Source of the DNA: Mesostigma viride
Lineage: Eukaryota; Streptophyta; Mesostigmatophyceae; Mesostigmatales; Mesostigmataceae
Direction of reading: 5' to 3'
DNA: 64,000 bases
Assembly: GCA_009746045.1 (NCBI GenBank)
Contig: RPFO01000161.1
Span: 40,785-104,784, forward strand
Shown here: positions 1 to 10,599 of the stretch, in pieces
How the letters are laid out: the number at the start of each line of letters is the position of its first letter
Numbering within the stretch: the stretch's first letter is position 1
The notes under the pieces: model-generated
What the model was told of the DNA's origin: nothing
What the model saw: only the letters and a program-made list of their open reading frames with translations
Databases searched by the model: none
Translations under genes and position numbers: made by a program

Positions 1-1000
1 CCCCTTGACATTCCTCCTTGACCATCATCGAGGGGGCACTTCCATCGCAAGAGTCTGACCAGTGAAACTAATGTCTGCTTGACATGGGCTGTAGTTGGGG
101 GAAAGGGGAGCACTCGTGAAGCCTAGGGGGGCATGCACCTGATTGTCGCGCCTGTTGGCTGCCGCCGCGACCAGCCGCTTCTTCCATTTGTCACTCGCCA
201 GCGCGTCAAGAAACGCCCCGTGTTTCTTCTTCACGCAGTGGTCACATATCTGGGGAGACACAGACGCGCCATCGGGCATGTGAGTGTGTGTGTGCGTGTG
301 TGTGTGTGTGTGTGCAGGGAAGGTGTCGCACAAGCGGCGGTGAATATAGATGTTATGGCTTTTTTAATTTCTATCCCTTACCAACCAAAACGTCTCGCAG
401 GATAAACTGGGATGTTGCACCCGGGATAACGGTGCAAAGACATGAGAACGTGCATGCGTGCCATGAAAACATGGCGTGTGTGCGTGTGTGTTCATCACTC
501 TATACATCCTTGGTACGTGCGTGTGTGTTTGCTCATCACTCCATCGGTTATCCCTGGTATGCGTTTACCTGGTATGTGTAACACCCCCACCCCCCTCGCA
601 GGTCCGTGTGTTGTCCTAGACTCATGAGCTGCGATGTTGCGAATAGCCGCCTTGAGAAGTCTATGAGGGTTATCCGGACATCCCGGGCACAAAGTGCGGG
701 ACGATGGAGGCGTCCCGAGCAGAGTGTCTATACTTGGGGGTCTATACTTGGGCCAAGCCTAAGGTCTAACCGTGATGCCAAGTCTACAGAACCCGTTCTA
801 TCCCAGCAGGCATAGCGCTTGCCCCTTTCCTGCCCACGAATTCTGGGAAATGCATTATGGGAAATGGTCTTGTTCCAAAGTAGTCATGTCCAGGAGATCA
901 AGTAGAAGTGCCCTTGGTGGATTCAGCCGGCAAGGAATAGGCAGATAAGAATGTCTTATGCCTCGGAGGCACAAACAAAACAATAACACAACCCGTATCA
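1..1000. other. No gene seen
   Basis: Only short overlapping ORFs and GT-rich stretches. Confidence 0.6.
283..316. repeat. GT dinucleotide array
   Basis: GTGTGTGT with one GC interruption. A looser GTGCGTGTGT stretch lies at about 475-495 and 515-530. Confidence 0.9.
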
Positions 1001-1013
1001 AGGAGACAACAAG

Positions 1014-1131
1014 CGTATGTTCTCAAATGTGATACAACCCGTATGTTCTCAAATGTAATACATCCCGTATGTTCTCAAACGTAATACATCCCGTATGTTC
1101 TCAAACGTAAACAACTCGTATGTTCTCAAAT
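1014..1131. repeat. 26-bp minisatellite
   Basis: Five copies built around CGTATGTTCTCAAA(T/C)GTAA. Confidence 0.9.
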
Positions 1132-1582
1132 GGCACTTCTTCTTCCCCCTCAGCGCACCCGGCGCTTGTTGGTGCTGCCTTCTGGATGAGGCGTAATAGG
1201 GTGATCGAGTGAGAGGGCGGAGTAGTAGGAGGGTGGTAGGGCCATGAGGCAGGTGGTGGGGTAACTAGGCCAGAGGGCAATCAGGCCATAAGGTCACGGG
1301 GTAACTTCTTTTCCAAAGTTCGTTGGAACTAATTTCTTAGAATATTTTGGATGGGCCCACTGTGTGACTGGGAGGTATCTTACCTTGAACACAGCCAGGC
1401 ATGCGTTGGCGCTCTCTTCCGAAAGGTGCCATAGCTGGTCAGTCGGGCGATGGACTGACAGGGGGTTCCACGTACCCCTTTCAACCCCAGCGCGCCGAGG
1501 CACGCGCTGGCGCGGTCTTCAACATGATTGCCCCTTATGCCTATAGCACAGCTATGAGGCAAACGCCGTGTAACAGGGCACT

Positions 1583-1774
1583 GCCCTTACCCTTGACACA
1601 ACCAGGCCATGTCGGCCCTTACCCTTGACACAACCAGGCCATGTCGGCCCTTACCCTTGACACAACCAGGCCATGTCGGCCCTTACCCTTGACACAACCA
1701 GGCCATGTCAGCCCTTACCCTTGACACAACCAGGCCATGTCGGCCCTTACCCTTGAGACAACCAGGCCATGTCG
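1583..1774. repeat. 32-bp minisatellite, six copies
   Basis: The unit contains CCCTTACCCTTGACACAACC AGGCCATGTCG, almost without variation. Confidence 0.95.
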
Positions 1775-2059
1775 GCGCTGCCGTCCGAGAGGAGGGATAG
1801 TGCGGTGCAAGGGCGATGGGATGCCAAGACGATTCTCTTGCTCCCGGAGAGGCAACTCTCTTACCCGCATCGCGACAAGGCAGTTGTGGGTGCTGCCTTT
1901 CTGGTAGAAGGGATATTGGGGTCAGCTGGCTGGGGCGTAGAGTAGGGTAAGGAAAAGCGTGAACATGCACTGAAGGGATGCCACGGAGTACCCGATGAGG
2001 TACTTTTCTACGCAGTAGAGTAGATAGCAGGGCAGTAGAGCGAGCGATGGATCATAACG

Positions 2060-2250
2060 TGATTCTCTATTTCTTGCATGGTAGATAATGCTCCTAAAGA
2101 TAGAGCGATGGATCATGACATGATTCTCTATTTCTTGCATGGTAGATAATTCTCTTAAAGATAGAGCGAAGGTATATGATTCTCTATAATAGATGGTAGA
2201 TAATTCTCTTAAAGATAGAGCGGTGGTACGATGAGATGATTCTCTTAAAG
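2060..2250. repeat. Degenerate repeat around TGATTCTCT...GGTAGATAAT
   Basis: Three to four irregular copies with GATTCTCTATTTCTTGCATG and CTCTTAAAGATAGAGCG. The flank at 1945-2015 (GCGTGAACATGCACTGAAGG ... GAGGTACTTTTCTACGC) recurs at 5722-5790, so this area contains dispersed repeats. Confidence 0.7.
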
Positions 2251-2371
2251 ATACAACTAGACGAGACAACTCCCTTACCCTCAGCGCAACCAGGCACGCG
2301 CTGGCGCTGTCTTCCATGATGTGGGGCTTGAGCGCGCACAGGGCTGCCTCCGCCGTGCTGATGATGCAGCC

Positions 2372-2500
2372 AGCATAAGCGAGGGAGCCAGCGTGCGGCC
2401 AGCATAAGCAAGGGAGCCAGAGTGCGGCCAGCATAAGCAAGGGAGCCAGCGTGCGGCCAGTAAGCGAGGGAGCCAGAGTGCGGCCGGTAAGCGAGGGAGT
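2372..2500. repeat. 25-29-bp minisatellite
   Basis: Five copies around GCGAGGGAGCCAG(C/A)GTGCGG. Confidence 0.9.
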
Positions 2501-2741
2501 TGAATGTTAACTGACATGAAGGGAATCGAATCATGTAATAGAAAATTAAATAACACGAAACCACGTGACAGTTTGTTGAGTGAGTACATACAATAGCATT
2601 ACAATAATATATACTGTGCCCAGCCGACCTCACTTACTTTAACTGGGAAGAAAAATGAGACTTGATTAGCTTGAATGCATGATAATTGCCTTCATTGCGC
2701 ATGATAGCCGCACAGCGCGCTGTGATGTTTACCTTGAAATG

Positions 2742-2921
2742 CTGGCTCACAGCGCTGTTCGCGTGGTGGACAAATCATTGATAAAGCTAAGGGTAACCGT
2801 ACTGGCTCACAGCGCTATTCCCGTGGTGGACAAATCATTGATGAAGCTAAGGGTAACTGTACTGGCTCACAGCGCTATTCACGTGGTGGACAAATCATTG
2901 ATAAAGCTAAGGGTAACCGTA
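2742..2921. repeat. 60-bp tandem repeat, three copies
   Basis: Exact 60-bp period, CTGGCTCACAGCGCT to AAGCTAAGGGTAACCGTA. It is a multiple of three, so one frame stays open through it; there is no other sign of coding. Confidence 0.95.
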
Positions 2922-3706
2922 CTTCGGATGAACGGCGATCACACACATACCCGTCATGTGATCCCTGGCCAACGCCATTGTGGCAGCAATTCACACCGGC
3001 AAGTAATTCATGGCAGCAACTCACGGCAGCAATTTATGGCAGCACTTCATGGCGGTAAGCAGTGGCATACTGTGATTACAAGTATTGTGATTAAAAAAAC
3101 AGGATATTACAATTATTCTTGTCTTGGACCCAGGGCCACTTAAAACTCCTCCTGTCCCTCCCCCTCCCTTTCGGGGCTTTTCCCCCCCAACCCATCGGCC
3201 CGCCACTGGTGCGACACGACATCTTCCTATCGCTTCATGCCGGACGGACCCTCCAACCCAAGAGGCAAATACCTCTTGTCCTACTCCTCGCCACATTCCT
3301 AGCCCCAGGGTCCCCCTCACGTGGCCAAAAAACTAGGGCATCATCCAAATTCGAGAACGCAGAGACTCCCATCAACGAGCTTGGACTTGGAAAATTTGGA
3401 GACGACCCAGCATCTTACACATGATTCGATAAAGAGAATACCTCGTACTGATAGGAGGCATTACAAGTAAGTAACGTTGAAAACCAGAAGTTATTAATCT
3501 CGAGCGTGGAGATTGAAAAGGCAGGTGAACGATTGACCGGATGATTTCATAGCCCCGCGTTCAGCAGTGGATAGATTGGGCATCCACGCGCATCCACGTG
3601 TAGCATCCAAGTGCTGTGGTAGCCATAAACGGGTACTAAAAATCTTTCGCCCTAGGCACTGTGCATTCTGACAAGCTGTGCTGCACACATACCGTCAATT
3701 ACCCAG

Positions 3707-4186
3707 CTATCTATCGAGGTTACATAAAACTGAGACAACTGACCGCGGTGGCCCACTGCAAGCGCGCCTCGCGAATGCTTCCATGGCCTCGGTGTCTTCC
3801 ACCTGGACATCCACACATGCACACAAAACCACGGCGTGCGAGTGCATCCCGTGCAGTAATGGATGCGCTCTGAAAATGACCATGTCACACTCACTACGAG
3901 CAAACGCGGCTCGTAAAACGGCAGGGCCAAGCTCAAAAAAAGGATCCCGTTGCGAATTGGAGCCGCGGCAATCTGCAAAACGGCTTACTACATGCGATGT
4001 GTAAGTTTTTTCCGTCCACAAATCTGACGGGTTGGACAGGTAAAAAGCCAAAGACCAAATAATGGGTCCCGAACCTACCCTGCATTGAATATCGACTTGA
4101 ATTGCCCGCAGAATGAGGGATTCAAACTGTGCAGCATCGGGATGGCTCTTTGAGCCGAGAATTTTCTGTATGGCATCTAAAGGCAT
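3707..4186 (-). CDS. Hypothetical 159-residue ORF
   Basis: An open frame starting MPLDAIQKILGSKSHPDAAQ. The composition is normal and not repetitive. A possible donor (GTAGGT) follows codon 36 and a possible acceptor (TTTTGCAG) lies downstream, so part of it may be intron. No family is recognised. Nothing nearby helps. Confidence 0.3.
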   Translation of the reverse strand: MPLDAIQKILGSKSHPDAAQFESLILRAIQVDIQCRVGSGPIIWSLAFYLSNPSDLWTEKTYTSHVVSRFADCRGSNSQRDPFFELGPAVLRAAFARSECDMVIFRAHPLLHGMHSHAVVLCACVDVQVEDTEAMEAFARRACSGPPRSVVSVLCNLDR

Positions 4187-5115
4187 GACGGTAAAAGCCT
4201 GTTAAAACATATCGTGCACTTCCACTATGTGGAAACGTAGGACAACTGCGTTTCACGCTGCTTGACGCCATTCCAGACCTAAGGATCTATATAACGCAGG
4301 AACTTTCGTGATGACACGTGTCCGTCCTTCGTTCGTGCGCGAGGCCACAGCCCACAGGTGCCAGCAACTCGTGGGTGCCTAACTGCACCTGCGACGTTGT
4401 CGGGGTCGCGCGGCATGGGCGCATGGTGGAAACGTACACTGCGATTTGCGAACTTCGGGAAAGAAATTCTATCCAGCTTTCTTAAGTAAGGAAAAGCTGT
4501 GTAGAGTGAAGTTTGGCCAATGCGGAAGCTTGCGTTCGGACATGGGATCCATTTTGGGGGGGCGATTGAAAAGAGGGCTCGGGTTGTCTCACATGCCAAA
4601 TCACTACTGGACATCCGCATTTCCAGCGTTTCTAGAGATTTCGGCAACATTTGATAGTGCCTTTCTCCCTCGATTGGGCTTTTGTTCTGCTGCTTTTCGA
4701 AACTATGTCATGTATCTCGTGCAACTACCGTGTCGCCCTAAGCCTTTAAGCTGCCATGTAATGGGTCAACCATGGCATGGTCCGTACTAGGTCATGCCTT
4801 GTTGGCGCACAGCGGCCACCATCGTGATACTGAATCCTGAAAATATTGCAACCCGATAACGTGACTTTGTGAGAGCCGACACTGGAAGGTGGTCATTTCT
4901 GCGGGAGGAAATTGGTTTGGTTGTTCGGGGCAACGGCTGATTTCTGCGTACCGCAGACATGATTACGCCCCGTTTGCAAATTTGCAGCCATCATGGTGTT
5001 TTGTCAAGAAGGTTTCTTTCTCGTTGATAGATTTTGTGAACCGGCCACCCACCGCCGCGGCAATTTCACTACAGTAGAATGACCTCCCCTGTATCTACCT
5101 TTCTCAGCCCACAAT

Positions 5116-5700
5116 TTAGGGTATCCTTGCCGTTGCATGAATCGGTTTTCCATTCTTAAAGTGCTGAGTACCATAGACACTAGTGCACCGATGATCTGCG
5201 CAGTCGTTTAAGTTTTCTACTCGGAACCTGACCATACCTTGTCTCACTAGCCTGCCATGTGCTAGCCGCGATACCAACTCATTCAGGTCAGTGGAATGAG
5301 ATGCAGATGTTTTAAAGTGGTTGATAACATGGTGCAAGACAACACTATATGAAGTGAGACAACTGTGATCAAATGAAAGATCTGGTCATAACTATTCCTG
5401 GACGCGTATGGTCTCATCCGTGAAGTAAACTACTGCAAATCAGAATTATTGTGTGGCCTCATTTGCTGACTCTGGTGGCGCTTACTCTAACATGACTGTC
5501 TTCTTTCCCTTGTGGCACACTGCCTCCACCTCGACTTTTAGTACTTTACTTGCGATGACCTTCGATCTCCTCCTACACACCAAATGCTCCCGTAGTCCAT
5601 CCAGCACAATTTCCGAATTACTGGCGCAACTCTCCCGTAAAGGGTTTTTTCACGTTTGGCTGTAGCTTGGGATGCCTTTGGATCAGGAGACCCATATAGC
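5116..5700 (-). pseudogene. Frameshifted coding relic
   Basis: A minus-strand stretch AKREKTLYGRVAPVIRKLCW MDYGSIW continues in another frame as KVIASKVLKVEVEAVC and then DLNELVSRLAHGRLVRQGMV. This looks like one decayed protein, probably of a mobile element. Family unknown. Confidence 0.3.
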
Positions 5701-5882
5701 CGTGGAATCATGATTAAGTAAGTAAGTGCGTGAACATGCACTGAAGGCATACCACATAGTAGCCGATGAGGTACTTTTCTACGCGGATATAATTCACCCG
5801 CGAAGGCAAGTGGCGCGCGACTCACTCGCCCAGGTTTGGAGTCGCAGATAGCAACTCCGCGTCATCCGGACTATCCAAGACA

Positions 5883-7870
5883 ACTGCATTAATTAATTAT
5901 TAAATAGACACGTGACTGCGTCACGCGAGCATAAGTCCTCAGTGGGAGGGGAAAGATGGAATGGATGATGTTCAGGATGATTTCCATCACCATTCATATT
6001 CATCATCCTGAACGACTCGAACACGCCGACAAGATAACGGCAGGCTCGAGCTACCATGGTCCGGATTCTCCCGATTTCTGGCCTGCGCTGGTTGTCTCCT
6101 TGATGTACAAGCTATCTAGGTCCTAATTACAGGGTTGTGGGCACCACGGCCCGAATCGCTAGGAATGTCATATACGCGGTCACACGCGGAGCCCCCACAG
6201 ACTTGGGGGTGGTTTCATCACTACTTGCCATCTATCCTTGGGTACCATCTGCCTCCATATTACAGACAAACCAGGAGGCTGCCCGGGTGTGAGCCCGTAC
6301 GTCACGTCTAGTGTAGCACATGTCCATGCCGAGTCTATCACGAAAAGTCGATCCACGGGTGGCGGCCCTGCCGCGCGCGGCCTGGGGCACGCCAGGTGAG
6401 GACAAATCGCCCAGGCTGGGCGGGCTTGGTGCCAGCTAGTCTATCTGATGTGTCTACCTGATCGATCTGGGCGGGCCAGGTGCCCGGCTAGGCCCAGGCG
6501 CCTGTACCTAATAATATGTGGGAAACATAGGGCAAGTCAGCGTACAAATCCTCATTACTAATTATGTGCAAACCAAAGGGGGTGTTAAGGGCCTTGCGCA
6601 GCATCTTGGTGACGTTCCCGTCGAGTCGTAATTGCTCCAGCTAGGACTGCGTCAGTGTCCAGGTCTCGGCGCCGTAGGTCAGGATCGTCAGAATGACGAC
6701 CTTGAAGAGGTCATGCGCTTGACGATCCGGGGTAGGGCGGGGTTGCTCCACCAGCGGCGGTGGTCATGGAGGTGCGCCCACGCCATGCCGATCCGTGTCG
6801 TCATGTCGTCCTCGCAGTCGGGAAGCCAACTGCCGAGCAGCTGGAAGCGGCCTGAAGTAGGGTAGTTGACCTCGGTGTCGTCTAAGAGGCGGAGTGTGGG
6901 TGGGGGCCCTGCCATGCCGAGGGCCAGGGCCTCCGTTTTGGGGCTGATTTCTACACCAACCGCCCAAGCCTCAAGCGCCAGGCAGTCCAGCCAAAGTTGG
7001 GCAGACTCCGGCTTCTCGATGAGCGTGATGTCGACATGTCGTCGACATAAATGAGGTCAGCTAGTAAATTCTGCTTGTTAGTCGGCCCCCCGTCCCCAAG
7101 CTCATTCGTGATCGCTAGGCCAGGGGCACAGCCTGCAATGCTAGCAAAGCGAGCACATGCCTGGCGCATAACATCATCCACTACAATAATAAACAGGTAC
7201 GGCGACAGGACGTACGCAACCCTGCCAGACACCGGTCTGCAGTGGGCATGCATGGCGGGGTAAAGCCGTGTTGAGTGCGCACCGAAGTGGTCGACCCCTC
7301 ATACAGCGTGCGGATGACGGTAATCAGGGGAGTGGCCCGGACGTGAGCGCGAGCATGTACAGCCCATAGAGCATCCCAGAGGACAGAATCAAAAGCCTTG
7401 ATGAAGTCGACGAAGATGATCAGGATGGCGGGAAACTCACCAGGTTGCAGGAGAGCAATTTTCTCGAAGAGGCGTCACGCGACGAAGATGGCCATGACGG
7501 TGTTGCGCCCAGGACGAGAGCCCATTTGACTTTCCCCTAGGTGACGGTCGAGAGCAGATCGAAGGCGGTTGAGGATCATGCGCATGAACAACTTGAGTGC
7601 GGCGCTCTGGATGCAGACTCATTGGTACGTAGTTGGCGGGGTCGTCAGGGGAACCGTTGTTTTTGTACAGCATAATACGGTAGCTGTGCTGCCACTCAGG
7701 AATCGGCCGGGCGGCCGGCGCGTCAGCAAGCAGGATCCGGTTGCAGACGTCAAGCAGGAACCCCGTGAGCGCCGTCAGCTTAATCACGTACCGGGGCGGG
7801 GAGCTGGTCAGGTCCAACGGCGGCGTAGAAGCGGAGTTGCTTGGCGGCGGTGCTCAGCTCGAGCTCGGTG
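5883..7870 (-). mobile_element. LINE family A copy, minus strand, dead
   Basis: Starts at a TTAA-type tail and a diverged hairpin (about 5905-5926), then runs back through C-terminal and reverse-transcriptase sequence to the start of the linker (about 7870). Box C reads YVDD instead of YADD and frames are broken many times. An unrelated ~135-bp insertion sits at about 5970-6105. This copy supplies the empty-site sequence AGGTGACGGTCGAGAGCAG that confirms the nested insertion at 48-51 kb. Confidence 0.85.
5970..6105. repeat. Short insertion with inverted repeat inside the LINE
   Basis: Contains GTTCAGGATGAT and ATCATCCTGAAC as 12-bp inverted arms about 20 bp apart, then CTGGCCTGCGCTGGTTGTCT C, which recurs in GTPase intron 8 (about 23662-23684) and partly at about 10820. 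It is absent from the equivalent site of the LINE at 45.3 kb. Confidence 0.5.
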
Positions 7871-7994
7871 AAAAGAAAAGAAAGGAAAAAGAAAAGGAAC
7901 TGTAGTAAACGGTAATAGTACGAACAATAATAAATAAAGACAAAGTAAAGATTAATGATAATGTTTTAAAAAATGGAATAAAGGAAGGTCATTG

Positions 7995-8150
7995 CTGCAA
8001 TGTGGTGAGGCACTGGCGATGTTGGAGTCTGGGTCAGGAGTTCGATTTTTCAGCGCCCATGGTGCCCGGCCCGGCCCGGCGGGGGTCTCCTATCCAACAG
8101 GGTCTAAAGCCTCATTGCCCAGCTCACTCCTATGAAATTAAATTAAAGAG
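7995..8150 (+). mobile_element. Possible tRNA-derived SINE
   Basis: A box-A-like TGGTGAGGCACTGG and a box-B-like AGTTCGATTTTTC lie about 40 bp apart, followed by a unique body and an AAATTAAATTAAA tail. This fits a pol III-type SINE, but no second copy in the window confirms it. Confidence 0.35.
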
Positions 8151-8829
8151 TGAAGGTGAAAATTAATGGGTAGGCAGTGAAAAAATAGACAGGATGAACA
8201 GACATAACAGTGAGAGTAATAAAGAGGAGGTAAGGCACAAAGAGTTCTAAGTGGTAATTAAGGAGAGAAAAAAAGGAAAACCGCTTATCCTCCATAGAGC
8301 TGAAGGTAGTAAGCATGCAGGACTGGTGGGGTTGTCGCCAGTTAGATTGTCCCGTGAATGAGGAACTAGGCAGTGCCCACGCAATATTCTACCGCTCACC
8401 TTCGAGGTCCAGTATGCTGGCTAAACAGCTTGCTCCTGAGCTCGATCGTCCTCAAAAGAGGTTGCTGTCTCCCCTGGCTGCTGGGTGAAGCGCCACAGCA
8501 CCACTCTGCATTGGCGGCGGGTGCAGTCGTTGTCCTCGCATGCTTCTGCAGTCAGCGGTCAGGTGGGCTTCCATCGATCTCGGCAGCTTCGTGGCGATGA
8601 CGTCCGTGGTCGAGGTGGTCGCTGACTGCAGTAGGTCCGCGTAGGAGTGCGGCGAGAGGCTACCAATGATCTGCCTGCATGCCGGATGTGCTGGGCAGCG
8701 ATTGGGGCCACTTGATCTCCGGGACCTGCACCGCGAGGGCCTCGGCCGGCCCTTGGGCGGGGATGGCTTCGAGCTAAGAGCTTCTTGAAGAGCAGGCGGC
8801 ACTTACCCACCTGGACTTTTCCACCAACC

Positions 8830-8941
8830 GCTATAATGACCTTTAAATATTTACAGCGACCCCACCTGGTAGAGTGGCTTGTCGACGAAGAAGGTGATGA
8901 AGCCGGCCGAGTCGACTACAATACGGTCCATAGGAGACGCG
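8830..8941 (-). other. Exon-like segment of unknown gene or element
   Basis: On the minus strand ATG at 8941 opens MDRIVVDSAGFITFFVDKPL YQ followed by GTGGGG. An AG acceptor about 50 bp on leads to GTGGGTAAGTGCCG in phase. It may be a remnant of a small gene; not recognised. Confidence 0.15.
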
Positions 8942-9189
8942 AAATGAGTGAGAATGTTACCCGAGCTGTACCGAGGATTCGCACCGTTGATTCAACAATT
9001 GTTGGTTCGTTTTGCGCCATTTGGCGAGCATCGACTGGAGCCTGAACCTAGCGGGGGGAATCATGCGGGGGAATCTTGCGGGAGAATCTTGCGGGGAAAA
9101 ATTCCGAACGTGACTTTAGAGAAGTCCTACTCCATTTTGATTGGTTACACGGTACTACATTTTCGTCACGGAAATTTTCTCTAGTTGCG

Positions 9190-10060
9190 TTTGTGGATCG
9201 TGCGTTCCGCTGAAATCTTCGTGTTCAGTGACCAGATCACAATTTGATCCGGGCGCAAAATGATTGGCTGTACGGTACGAACCAAAAACGAAATTTTAGT
9301 ATCTAAGTTCTGCAGCGCTTGCTGAATTTGCCCTGGAAGCCCGGGGGCACTTTCCCCGCTGAAAAAGGTGTCCGCGGAAGCGTATTGTAGTGATGTCGCG
9401 AGCGAGTAGGGCGGCATGTGCATCAGAAGCCTGCGCCGAGGTCTGCCGCGCCGTGCATGATCGAGCTGGCGTTGGAGCTAGCTTGTGGGCGATCCTTGGT
9501 TTCCGCAAGGGAGACCCGGGCCTCCACCGTGTTCAGTGAGAGTCGTGGTCAGCGATGTCAGCTTCTTGGCAAGCGGCCATGCAGGTCACGTGCGGCCTTC
9601 AGCACTGCGAGATGTCATCCTTGCAGAGGGAGTGAGCCAGCATCTGTGGCTGCAGGCGCGGGGGCTGGGTTGCGGAGCACAGCAATGAGGGCGGGGTCAT
9701 TGAGCTGAAAGAAGCTGGTCATGCAGGATAGTCAGGCACTGTTGCATCTCCGACAAATTGAAGAGCCACTCCAAGCAACTGCTCTAGCTCGTCTTCATAG
9801 TCGAAATCATCCCCCGTGAGCGTAACACTAGTTGTCTCACTTGATGTAACAATCTTGCGTACCTGTGCTAGGTACTTGATGACCTGGGCACATGCAAACA
9901 TTCATTGCCGGGGTATTCAAGCGACTCCGTTTGCGTTCGTGCATGGCAATTAAGGCTTCTTGGGCTCGGGCGAGGCGCTTGGCGAGTGGATCGCGGTGGG
10001 AGCCAGAAAGCTTCAAGCTCCGTAGCATGGGATTCCTTCGGATCGATCAGGAGACCCATG
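9190..10060 (-). pseudogene. Frameshifted coding relic, ORF1-like composition
   Basis: Minus-strand pieces RDPLAKRLARAQEALIAMHE, VIKYLAQVRKIVTSSETTSV and AVLKAARDLHGRLAKKLTSL lie in shifting frames. They are helix-prone and charged, as in retroelement ORF1 or gag-like proteins, but no diagnostic motif is present. Confidence 0.3.
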
Positions 10061-10120
10061 CATGTATTAATTAACACGTAACAGCGTACGTTACGTGAGC
10101 ATAGTACGTTGGCTGATCTC
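10060..10120 (-). mobile_element. Degenerate LINE 3' tip
   Basis: TATTAATTAACACGTAACAG CGTACGTTACGTGAGCATAG matches tail plus hairpin only. Another degenerate tip (CTCACTTAATAAGTCCTCAG followed by GGATGGGATGCATGGGATGG) lies at about 10500-10560. Confidence 0.45.
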
Positions 10121-10599
10121 GATAGTACCGGCTACGCCCCCTTCCAAAGAAGGTTCCAGCCGTGTTCAGCCCGTCTCACGTGTCGAGACTGAACAAGTCT
10201 CGAGTGGACACGTACACGTGTAGTACTCCTACACACACAGATCTCGAATGATTTATCTAGTGCAAAATCCGAATGGCTTGCATCACTCCCCGGAAAGGAG
10301 AACTTTTGCAGTTGGACTGTAGGTGTCAGCTGGCGATGCCTTAGGATCAGGAGACGTCCGTCCTATAGTCAGCAAAAGTTGGTGCGAGAGGTCCCCAGTT
10401 CGATTCCAGCCTGGATTCATTTGCAGATCGCGTTTCCCGCCGACCGGCACTGAACGCAAATGGTTTTCACCTTTGCGGCGTGCCAAATCAGAATAGTACG
10501 TTGTCTCACTTAATAAGTCCTCAGGACAGTCGAGTGGGCCGGATGGGATGCATGGGATGGAGGAAACCCATACAGCCGCGGAATCATGCCAGAGGTCGA

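Noticed and set aside
10360-10420. tRNA gene (GTGCGAGAGGTCCCCAGTTC GATTCC)
   Set aside because: A box-B-like motif is present but no cloverleaf or acceptor stem can be formed; it is at most a SINE remnant.
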